In this document: piece after piece, positions 1 through 5,905 of the stretch
Position numbering within the stretch: the stretch's first letter is position 1
Layout: the number at the start of each line of letters is the position of its first letter
Assembly: GCA_034437615.1 (NCBI GenBank)
Contig: DAOTTW010000004.1
Span: 1-8,653 of the forward strand
Reading direction: 5' to 3'
DNA length: 8,653 nt
Source of the DNA: DAOTTW01 sp034437615
GTDB lineage: Bacteria; Chloroflexota; Anaerolineae; Aggregatilineales; Phototrophicaceae
Program-made: the position numbers and the translations under genes
Notes under the pieces: generated by a model
Databases searched by the model: none
What the model was told of the DNA's origin: nothing
What the model saw: only the letters and a program-made list of their open reading frames with translations

Positions 1-626
1 GTGCGCTTCTGGCGCATATCCAACTGCACTGGCGTCACGAGCAGCAACGTGGTTGCGCTGTACGGGCTGGATAGGCGCTGATCTACATGAATGCGAGCGT
101 AGCCATTAAACATCTTGCGCAGGATGTAAAGCTGTTCTTCGCTCAGCAGGCCGACCTGTGGCCCGACCTCAATGTGAATAAAAGGGCGCGTTACACTGCG
201 GGCGACGGGGCGTATCTGCGCTTTACTGCGGAAGCCGCTTAAATCCAACCCCAGCGCACGCAATACGTATACCGGGATGCTCTCGCCCTCTTCTAAAATG
301 GCCAGCACAAGGTCACGCTCTTGCATTTGCTGGCGGTTGTCGCTGAGGGCGATTTCCTGGGCGATGTCTAGAATGACTTCGGTGCGTGGTGTATTCGGGA
401 AGCCGTTATGCACGCGGCTCTTGCCGCCTTTGCCCACTTTGCGTCGCACCGCATTAATCACATAATCCGGCGAAAGCCCTTCCTCAGAAAGCACCATCGC
501 CAGTAGCCCGTTACGCACCTCCAGCAGTGCAACAAAGAGGTGCTCTACTCCCAAGTAGTAATGCCGCATCCGCGTAGATTCCTGCCGTGCAGCAATCAGG
601 ATTTCCGTCAGTGGCGTGTTTTGCAT
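1..626 (-). CDS. Clp_N-domain protein, partial (C-terminus beyond left edge)
   Basis: An open frame of 208 codons runs from an ATG at 624-626 off the left edge. An in-frame TGA four codons upstream makes this the first possible start. Residues about 5-55 and 80-132 form two helical repeats of the Clp N-terminal domain (first repeat: YYLGVEHLFVALLE; second: ERDLVLAILEEGES, then PVYVLRALGLDL). In ClpA/ClpC this domain docks substrates and adaptors. No Walker A motif or other AAA+ feature appears in the visible part. After a linker (about 133-150), residues about 150-208 start another segment (VGLLSEEQLYILRKMF, then RLSSPYSATTLLLVTPVQ) that is not part of Clp_N. I do not recognise it firmly; it could begin a kinase-like or other ligand-binding domain. 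The gene starts 23 nt after the FHA gene stops, so the two are probably co-transcribed and may work together. This is not a standard clpC. Function is unknown. Confidence 0.8.
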   Translation of the reverse strand, partial: MQNTPLTEILIAARQESTRMRHYYLGVEHLFVALLEVRNGLLAMVLSEEGLSPDYVINAVRRKVGKGGKSRVHNGFPNTPRTEVILDIAQEIALSDNRQQMQERDLVLAILEEGESIPVYVLRALGLDLSGFRSKAQIRPVARSVTRPFIHIEVGPQVGLLSEEQLYILRKMFNGYARIHVDQRLSSPYSATTLLLVTPVQLDMRQKR

Positions 627-649
627 CGTGTCGTCTCAATCAATTGTGG

Positions 650-1081
650 CTATTGGCTATCGCTTGCTACTGCTTCATTGGGTGCTACTGCTTCATTGGG
701 TGCTATTGCTTCATTGGGCGCTACTGCTTCATTGGGCTGAATGCACATCCAGGTGCGGCCTACCCGGAACATCTGCCCCAACTTTAGCGGCACCGTATCC
801 GTCACGCGCACATCCTTGAGTATATCGTCGGCGTTTTCGATGAATGTGCCATTGGTGCTACCGCAATCTTGCAAAAGCCAGTGCGCGTTCTGCCAGCTTA
901 ATTTTGCATGTAAACGGGAGACGAAGGCGTCTTTGTTGAGGCTGATGTCGTTGTCGCTGTTGCGCCCGATGTTGAGTTGCCTGGGATGTTTGTAGGTTGT
1001 GTCGTCCATGCTAAAGGTGAAGCTGAAGCGTTCGCCATCCGCATAGCCGCTCATAATAATAATTGTGATGCCGTTATCCAC
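650..1081 (-). CDS. FHA-domain protein with repetitive acidic C-terminal tail
   Basis: The protein is 143 residues with a GTG start. It contains one forkhead-associated domain, which binds phosphothreonine peptides. The hallmarks are present: GR at 39-40, SRLH at 55-58 and GSTNGTF at 74-80. FHA domains act as phospho-dependent adaptors, usually in Ser/Thr kinase signalling. The GTG start at 1079-1081 is preceded 8 nt upstream by a strong Shine-Dalgarno (AGGGGG, 1090-1095). The longer ATG frame from 1183 would begin inside a terminator tail, and its extra 34 residues look non-domain, so I reject it. An internal ATG at 1052-1054 would cut into the first beta strand. The C-terminal tail consists of about four PNEAVA-type hexapeptides from an 18-bp DNA repeat. 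No membrane segment is visible. It lies directly upstream of the Clp_N gene, which suggests a two-gene unit. Partner and kinase are unknown. Confidence 0.88.
   Translation of the reverse strand: MDNGITIIIMSGYADGERFSFTFSMDDTTYKHPRQLNIGRNSDNDISLNKDAFVSRLHAKLSWQNAHWLLQDCGSTNGTFIENADDILKDVRVTDTVPLKLGQMFRVGRTWMCIQPNEAVAPNEAIAPNEAVAPNEAVASDSQ
666..737. repeat. Four tandem 18-bp repeats inside the FHA gene
   Basis: There are four consecutive 18-bp units at 666-683, 684-701, 702-719 and 720-737. Units 1 and 2 are identical, and units 3 and 4 differ from them by one or two transitions. The period is a multiple of three. On the minus strand the array encodes a repeated Pro-Asn-Glu-Ala-Val/Ile-Ala hexapeptide at the FHA C-terminus. 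Copy number could change by slippage without breaking the frame. Confidence 0.95.
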
Positions 1082-1089
1082 AGCACTAG

Positions 1090-1095
1090 CCCCCT
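1090..1095 (-). promoter_or_regulatory. Shine-Dalgarno deciding the GTG start of the FHA gene
   Basis: The minus strand reads AGGGGG here, followed by an 8-nt spacer and GTG at 1081-1079. This is the best ribosome-binding site near the gene and supports the GTG start over the ATG at 1183 or the internal ATG at 1054. Confidence 0.7.
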
Positions 1096-1136
1096 GGATA
1101 TGCTTGTTGTGTGCTATTCGATGGTTGACATGCACC

Positions 1137-1165
1137 AGTATAACGCGACTTGCAGAGGGTGACCC
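1137..1165 (-). promoter_or_regulatory. Candidate promoter for the FHA/Clp_N unit
   Basis: On the minus strand a TATACT hexamer (1137-1142, five of six matches to the -10 consensus) lies 17 nt downstream of GGGTCA (1160-1165, only three of six matches to the -35). It sits between the upstream terminator and the GTG start and would give a leader of about 50 nt. The position is sensible but the -35 is weak, so this is tentative. Confidence 0.35.
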
Positions 1166-1183
1166 ATGAGTTTGAGTGAACAT

Positions 1184-1217
1184 AAAAAAATCTCGACAGG
1201 ATACCTACCGAGATTTT
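1184..1217 (-). terminator. Intrinsic terminator downstream of murA
   Basis: The arms 1187-1195 (AAAATCTCG) and 1209-1217 (CGAGATTTT) are perfect reverse complements. Inside them an AGG/CCT pair closes an ATA loop across small symmetric AC bulges. Read on the minus strand, the stem ends in a run of seven T (1184-1190), about 42 nt after the murA stop. This is a good Rho-independent terminator that insulates murA from the FHA gene. On the plus strand the hairpin is followed by only four T. Confidence 0.85.
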
Positions 1218-1258
1218 AATGCATCACATTTGCCGCGTCGCTAGATGGTTTTCGCTAA

Positions 1259-2575
1259 TCACATGACGGGTTCCGCTACGGGGCTAGTCGTCGTCTCGAT
1301 GCGCTCCACATGTCCGCCGAGTATGCGCAACTGCTCTTCGATGCGCTCATGGCCACGATCAATCTGATAGCCGTTCTCGATGACCGTTTCGCCCTGTGCG
1401 GCGACACTGGCCAGCAATAGCGCGGCACCAGCCCGGATGCTAGCCGCCCGCACACGTGCACCGATCAGGCCTGTTACGCCGTTGATGATGCACACATCGT
1501 TCTGGCTGATGATGACATCGGCCCCCATGCTGATAAAGCCATCGACAAAATCGTAGCGGTTCTCGAAGATGCGTTCACGAATGTAGCTTTTGCCAATAGC
1601 AAGCGTTGAGAGCGCGGCAATACACGGTTGCAGGTCCGTCGGGAAGCCGGGATAAGGGTGCGTGGTGATGTTGATGGGGTTTAGCGGCTTGTTCGGGGCA
1701 CGCTGCACGCGGATGCTATCCGTTGTCGTACTGATCTTGACGCCCATCTGCTCTAGCTTGGCATTCACAAGCCGCAGGTGGCGCGGCTCTGCACCCTGAA
1801 TCGTAATATCACCGCCGACAATGCCCGCCGCCATCGTCAAGGCACCGATCACTAGACGGTCCGGCATCGGCTGATACGCAACTGTGTTAAGCTGCTTGAC
1901 GCCCTCGATAGTCAGCGTGTGTGTGCCCAACCCATGAATTTTTGCGCCCATCTTCAGCAAGAAGTTGCCAAAATCCACGACCTCCGGCTCTACAGAAGCG
2001 TTTTCGATGATCGTCTGGCCTTGCGCCAGCGCTGCGCCCATCATCAGGTTCTCGGTCCCGGTATGGCTCGGCATATCCAGATACAGCAGCGTACCCGTCA
2101 GCTTGCGATCTTTGGCTGTAATCACCGTCGTGCCGTCCGCGTCGTAACGCACATCAGCCCCCAGACGTGCAAAACCACGATGATGAAAGTCTATTTTGCG
2201 CGTGCCAATGTCACAGCCACCGCTACCGGGTAATTCCACATAGCCAAGCCGCAGCATCAGCGGTGCCAGGAACAGCACCGATCCGCGCATCTTCTGGCTG
2301 AGATTAGGCGGCAGCGTGCCTGTGTTCAACGTGCTGGCGTCAATCACAACCGTATGCGCTTCGCGGTCATGCTCGACTGTCGCACCAACCCAGCGTACCA
2401 AATCCAGCGCAAGGTTAACGTCTGCAATATCCGGCACGTCATGTAAGACCGTCTGGCCACTTTCCGGCAGCAAGGCCGCTGCAATCATCGGCAACACAGC
2501 ATTCTTAGAGCGCTGTGCTTGAATCTCACCATATAGCGGGTAGCCGCCTTCAACTCGAAAGGCCGTGTTTGTCAT
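1259..2575 (-). CDS. murA: UDP-N-acetylglucosamine 1-carboxyvinyltransferase (MurA)
   Basis: The protein is 438 residues, close to the usual MurA length of about 420. MurA transfers enolpyruvate from PEP to UDP-GlcNAc, the first committed cytoplasmic step of peptidoglycan synthesis. Visible family features are the SKNAVLP loop (Lys24, Asn25), QKMRGS (Arg97), the catalytic loop GGCDIGTR with Cys121 and Arg126, the YPGFPTDLQ signature at 308-316 with Asp314 as the likely general base, and SIRAGAALLLA with Arg381 near the C-terminus. Cysteine rather than aspartate at the loop position is the form normally sensitive to fosfomycin. Compared with the common LPGGC pattern, the loop reads LPGSGGC, apparently two residues longer. 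GGAG stands 9 nt before the ATG. The gene follows thrB by 85 nt on the same strand, so it may be read with thrB, and it ends at the terminator near 1200. A divergent paralogue in the EPSP/MurA superfamily is possible but less likely. Confidence 0.92.
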   Translation of the reverse strand: MTNTAFRVEGGYPLYGEIQAQRSKNAVLPMIAAALLPESGQTVLHDVPDIADVNLALDLVRWVGATVEHDREAHTVVIDASTLNTGTLPPNLSQKMRGSVLFLAPLMLRLGYVELPGSGGCDIGTRKIDFHHRGFARLGADVRYDADGTTVITAKDRKLTGTLLYLDMPSHTGTENLMMGAALAQGQTIIENASVEPEVVDFGNFLLKMGAKIHGLGTHTLTIEGVKQLNTVAYQPMPDRLVIGALTMAAGIVGGDITIQGAEPRHLRLVNAKLEQMGVKISTTTDSIRVQRAPNKPLNPINITTHPYPGFPTDLQPCIAALSTLAIGKSYIRERIFENRYDFVDGFISMGADVIISQNDVCIINGVTGLIGARVRAASIRAGAALLLASVAAQGETVIENGYQIDRGHERIEEQLRILGGHVERIETTTSPVAEPVM

Positions 2576-2660
2576 GCGTAATTACTCCAAATCCGGTTAA
2601 ACAGGTCACAGTTTGATACAGCGATGGGCAAATTACAAGATGCCATAGCAGACGATCCAC

Positions 2661-3605
2661 TTACGCTTCGGCGTCGATGACATGCGCGCCGCTACGCAAT
2701 ATCCTGGCGTGACGTGCCCGCGCGCTATATCCCCCCGATGTGTAAACTTGCTGCATTGCATCCGCCACACGGGCCGCAATCGCTGCATCGTGGCAGATGG
2801 CGCATAACGTGGGGCCAGCACCAGAGATAAACAGGCCCCTTGCCCCGGCTCGATGCGCTGTAAAACGTACCTCGTCTAATAATGGCATCAGGTGCTTACG
2901 GGCTGGCTCAACGATCACATCAGCCTCCATTGCGCTGCCTAGCGCCTCGATGTCAGCACGATACAACGCATCGACCAAATCAGCCACTGCGCCCATCTGC
3001 TTGACCATATCACTCAGAGCCACAATCTGCGGCAATGCAGCACGCGCTTGTGCTGTGGGTACGTGTACATCCGGTGTTACTAGCGCGACCCGTAGATTAT
3101 CGGGTACGGGCAAGCGCCGCAAATCATGTAGCTCGGTGCCGCGCACCAGCACAATGCCCCCCAACAGCGCAGGCGCGACGTTATCCGCATGATAGCCACT
3201 GACCGCCGCTTCGCCTTCCAAGCACGCGGGCAACAAACGGGGTCGTGGCATCGGCTCACCCAGCAGCGCATTCACAGCAACGACGGCGGCAACGGCGCTT
3301 GCCGCACTGCTGCCGAGGCCACTGGCAAGCGGCAGGCCTTTCTTCAGGTGCAGGCCGACGCCCTGCTGTGTGCCAAGCTGTCGCAAAAAAGCATTCACGG
3401 CGACTGTTGCCACATTACTAGCGGTATCCAGTGGCAATTGACCTGCATCGCCTTCGATGCTGAGCATCACCGCACCCGGCTCATCCCGCAATTCAGCTAG
3501 CACACGGTCACCCTCGCCCTCAACCGCCATGCCGAGGATGTCAAAGCCCACGCCGAGGTTCGCGACGGTGGCAGGTGCAAATGCTTCGGCTCTGGAATTT
3601 ACCAT
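2661..3605 (-). CDS. thrB: Homoserine kinase (ThrB), GHMP family
   Basis: The protein is 314 residues, normal for ThrB. It phosphorylates L-homoserine with ATP to O-phosphohomoserine in the cytoplasm, the penultimate step of threonine synthesis. GHMP kinase motifs are in order: PATVANLGVGFDILG at 11-25, the glycine-rich ATP loop PLASGLGSSAASA at 92-104, and SGAGPTLCAI at 261-270. The NLGVGFD and GYHADNVAPALLGG stretches are typical of homoserine kinases rather than mevalonate or galactokinases. The ATG at 3603-3605 has an AGGA about 12 nt upstream. The gene is divergent from thrC across 106 nt, and murA follows on the same strand. Its product is the substrate of ThrC and probably also of the cystathionine gamma-synthase in this window. 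Confidence 0.95.
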   Translation of the reverse strand: MVNSRAEAFAPATVANLGVGFDILGMAVEGEGDRVLAELRDEPGAVMLSIEGDAGQLPLDTASNVATVAVNAFLRQLGTQQGVGLHLKKGLPLASGLGSSAASAVAAVVAVNALLGEPMPRPRLLPACLEGEAAVSGYHADNVAPALLGGIVLVRGTELHDLRRLPVPDNLRVALVTPDVHVPTAQARAALPQIVALSDMVKQMGAVADLVDALYRADIEALGSAMEADVIVEPARKHLMPLLDEVRFTAHRAGARGLFISGAGPTLCAICHDAAIAARVADAMQQVYTSGGYSARARHARILRSGAHVIDAEA

Positions 3606-3711
3606 CGAGACTCGTTATCCTCAGTGTTGTATGAAAGTGCAAAGTTTGTATTGTAACGCAATTTTGCTGTAAGCTCATAGCCAGAAAAGCCACATCAGGA
3701 TAAAGACACTT
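3606..3711. promoter_or_regulatory. Divergent thrB-thrC intergenic control region
   Basis: These 106 nt are clearly more AT-rich than the flanking genes and must hold the promoters of both. On the plus strand, TTGTAT (3626-3631) lies 16 nt before TATTGT, a weak sigma-70-type pair. On the minus strand a TACAAT hexamer lies in the middle without a convincing -35. TGTAA occurs twice, 16 nt apart (3653-3657 and 3669-3673), and a short GCAA-AA-TTGC inverted repeat lies between them. No riboswitch or leader peptide is evident. The division into individual promoters is uncertain. Confidence 0.4.
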
Positions 3712-5013
3712 ATGCCAACACACAGCTATCTGCAATGCATCGACTGCCAGCAAAGCTACGACCTGCGCGACATCCGCTACACCTGTGATACCTGTGGCGG
3801 TCTGCTGGATGTCATCCACGAATGGGATACAGACGACACGCCGATTAGCCGCGCCCTGTTTGACCAGCGCCTCGGCACCTGGCAGCGCCCCTATCATAGC
3901 GGTGTGTGGCGCTACAAAGAACTGATTTACCCCGGCATTGATAACAGCCTGATCGTCACCAAGCCGGAAGGCAACACGAACCTGTATTGTCTGCCGAAGC
4001 TGGCAGAGTGGGCCGGCGTCGAAACGCTTTTCCTGAAGCACGAAGGCGAAAACCCGACTGGCTCGTTTAAAGATCGTGGCATGACGGGCGGCGTCACACA
4101 CGCGAATGCGCTGGGCATCCGGCGCGTGGCCTGTGCATCGACTGGCAACACGTCCTCGGCGCTGGCATCTTACGCAGCATTAGCGGATATGGAAGGCATC
4201 ATCTTCTTGCAGAACAAGCAGATCGCGCTTGGTAAGCTGGCGCAGGGCATCGCGTATGGCGCAACCTGTCTACAAATCGACGCCGATTTTGACCGCAATC
4301 TGGAGCTTGTGCGCGAGGTCAGCCAGCGCCTTAGTATCTACGTGCTGAACTCAGTGAATCCTTTCCGGCTAGAGGGGCAAAAATCCATCATGATCGAACT
4401 AATGCAACAACTACAGTGGCAAGTGCCGGATTGGGTGGTCGTGCCAGGCGGTAATCTAGGCAACAGTTCAGCGTTTGGCAAGGCGCTACGAGAGATGTAC
4501 GACCTCGGCCTGATCGACAAGCTGCCGCGCATGGCCATCGTGCAAGCTGAGGGTGCATCGCCACTATACCAGAGCTACACCACAGGCTTTGAGCACTTCG
4601 AGCCGATGAAAGCGCAGACCATCGCCACCGCCATCAAGATCGGCAACCCGGTAAACCGCAAGAAGGCCATCCGCTCATTAGCATGGACAAACGGCGTGGT
4701 CGAATTCGTGACGGATCAGCAGATTATGGACGCAAAAGCGCTGATTGATGCGGCTGGCATCGGCTGTGAACCCGCCTCGGCTTGTTCGCTGGCTGGCACA
4801 CGCAAATTGGTCGACGCCGGGATTATTCAGCCGGGGGATACAGTCGCCGGTGTGCTGACCGGGCATGTGCTCAAAGACCCGGACGCGACGATTGGCTACC
4901 ACAGCAATCAGCTAGAGGACATCACGCCGCAAAATGCGAATAAGCTCTTGCAGGCGGGCGACGACATCGAGCAGATTGTGGGCTTGCTAGCCCCTGAAAA
5001 AGAGTTGGTGTGA
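3712..5013 (+). CDS. thrC: Threonine synthase (ThrC), PLP-dependent
   Basis: The protein is 433 residues. It converts O-phosphohomoserine to threonine and phosphate using pyridoxal phosphate. The N-terminus has a CxxC...CxxC zinc-ribbon-like knuckle (Cys9, Cys12, Cys25, Cys28). Fold-type II motifs follow: NPTGSFKDRGM with the PLP lysine Lys120, STGNTSSALASY at 143-154 for substrate binding, and the phosphate-binding PGGNLGN at 245-251. Stretches such as NSVNPFRLEGQK and WQVPDWVVVPGGNLGN resemble, from memory, the plant-type threonine synthases rather than the E. coli subgroup. The long plant N-terminal extension that binds SAM is absent. The ATG has an AGGA about 11 nt upstream. It is divergent from thrB, and the DUF4058 gene follows after 13 nt, so those two are probably one transcript. 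Confidence 0.95.
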   Translation: MPTHSYLQCIDCQQSYDLRDIRYTCDTCGGLLDVIHEWDTDDTPISRALFDQRLGTWQRPYHSGVWRYKELIYPGIDNSLIVTKPEGNTNLYCLPKLAEWAGVETLFLKHEGENPTGSFKDRGMTGGVTHANALGIRRVACASTGNTSSALASYAALADMEGIIFLQNKQIALGKLAQGIAYGATCLQIDADFDRNLELVREVSQRLSIYVLNSVNPFRLEGQKSIMIELMQQLQWQVPDWVVVPGGNLGNSSAFGKALREMYDLGLIDKLPRMAIVQAEGASPLYQSYTTGFEHFEPMKAQTIATAIKIGNPVNRKKAIRSLAWTNGVVEFVTDQQIMDAKALIDAAGIGCEPASACSLAGTRKLVDAGIIQPGDTVAGVLTGHVLKDPDATIGYHSNQLEDITPQNANKLLQAGDDIEQIVGLLAPEKELV

Positions 5014-5026
5014 GAGATAAAATATC

Positions 5027-5905
5027 ATGAGCCAGCAGAACCCCTATGTCGGCGTTGACGCACATCTCAATAGTTGGTTACAGACCCCTGGAATTGGTAT
5101 GTGGCAGTCGTTTCATGCTGTCTTCATTACGTTTCTCACGAATTCGCTGACGGCAGAATTGCCTGACAATTACGTCGCATTTGAAGAGCGGTCATTACAA
5201 CAGCGCACGCTTGACGCTGAAGGTGGGGTCAAAATCAGTCAACGTAGGCCAGATGTATCAATTTTTCAGGACACATCAACAACACCCTCAGCACGACCTG
5301 TAACGCAAACTGCAACCCTCACCACGCCAACTATAGAGCTACCCTTAGCCCCCATGCTGGAAACTGAGCTACAAATGCGTGCTATCGTGATCCGGCGTGT
5401 AGATGACGACAGCAGCAGCATCGGCACCATCGTCACACGCATTGAGGTGCTTTCACCTGCCAACAAACCCGGTGGTTCGCAACACGCAGCCTATCAGGTC
5501 AAGCGCTACGAAGCCATTGAGACGGGTGTCCCGTTGATTGAGATTGACCTGCTGCACGAACAACACACACCTATTAGCGAGATGCCCCAATACCCAGACG
5601 ATGCGAAATCGCACCCCTATACGCTAGCCCTCACAGACCCGCGTCCGCGTATAGATCAAGGTATTATTCGCATTTATGGCTTCAGCGTTGGCCGAAAATT
5701 ACCGAAGTTCGCCGTGCCACTGGCAAATGACGAGACGTTGCCATTTGATTTTGAAGCACCGTACCAGCAAACGGTGCGAGCGAGGCGTTGGCGGCGCTTC
5801 GTGGATTACAGCAAGGAGCCGGAGCGCTTCGAGACCTACCGCGCAGACGATCAGGCGACCATCCACGCAGTAATGCAGCAAAGCAAAGACAAAAGCAACG
5901 GCTAA
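5027..5905 (+). CDS. DUF4058 family protein
   Basis: The protein is 292 residues and matches the DUF4058 pattern common in Chloroflexota and Cyanobacteria: NPYVGVDAHL near the start, then MWQSFHAVFITFL, LPDNYVAFEER, RPDVSIF (74-80), RIEVLSPANKPGG (138-150) and GVPLIEIDLL (167-176). The family has no assigned biochemical function. The order PDV, then E-V-L-S-P, then a Lys/Tyr-containing helix and a GVPLIEID strand is reminiscent of Uma2-type PD-(D/E)XK nuclease-like proteins, but this is my inference. No signal peptide or membrane segment is seen. The last 40 residues are basic and charged. The ATG lies 13 nt after the thrC stop with a GAGAG purine stretch between, so translation coupling with thrC is likely. 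No link to threonine metabolism is known to me. The stop codon overlaps the stop of the convergent gene. Confidence 0.85.
   Translation: MSQQNPYVGVDAHLNSWLQTPGIGMWQSFHAVFITFLTNSLTAELPDNYVAFEERSLQQRTLDAEGGVKISQRRPDVSIFQDTSTTPSARPVTQTATLTTPTIELPLAPMLETELQMRAIVIRRVDDDSSSIGTIVTRIEVLSPANKPGGSQHAAYQVKRYEAIETGVPLIEIDLLHEQHTPISEMPQYPDDAKSHPYTLALTDPRPRIDQGIIRIYGFSVGRKLPKFAVPLANDETLPFDFEAPYQQTVRARRWRRFVDYSKEPERFETYRADDQATIHAVMQQSKDKSNG

Noticed and set aside
1082..1183. Longer FHA frame starting at ATG 1183
   Set aside because: This start lies in the U-tract of the murA terminator, has no ribosome site, and adds 34 residues that do not belong to the FHA domain. The GTG at 1081 has a strong Shine-Dalgarno.
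1187..1217. The hairpin as a two-way terminator also serving plus-strand transcription
   Set aside because: No plus-strand gene points at it from the left, and only four T follow on that strand.
3541..4101. 186-codon minus-strand frame across the thrB start and thrC
   Set aside because: It covers the divergent promoter region and the 5' ends of two clear genes and has no family features.
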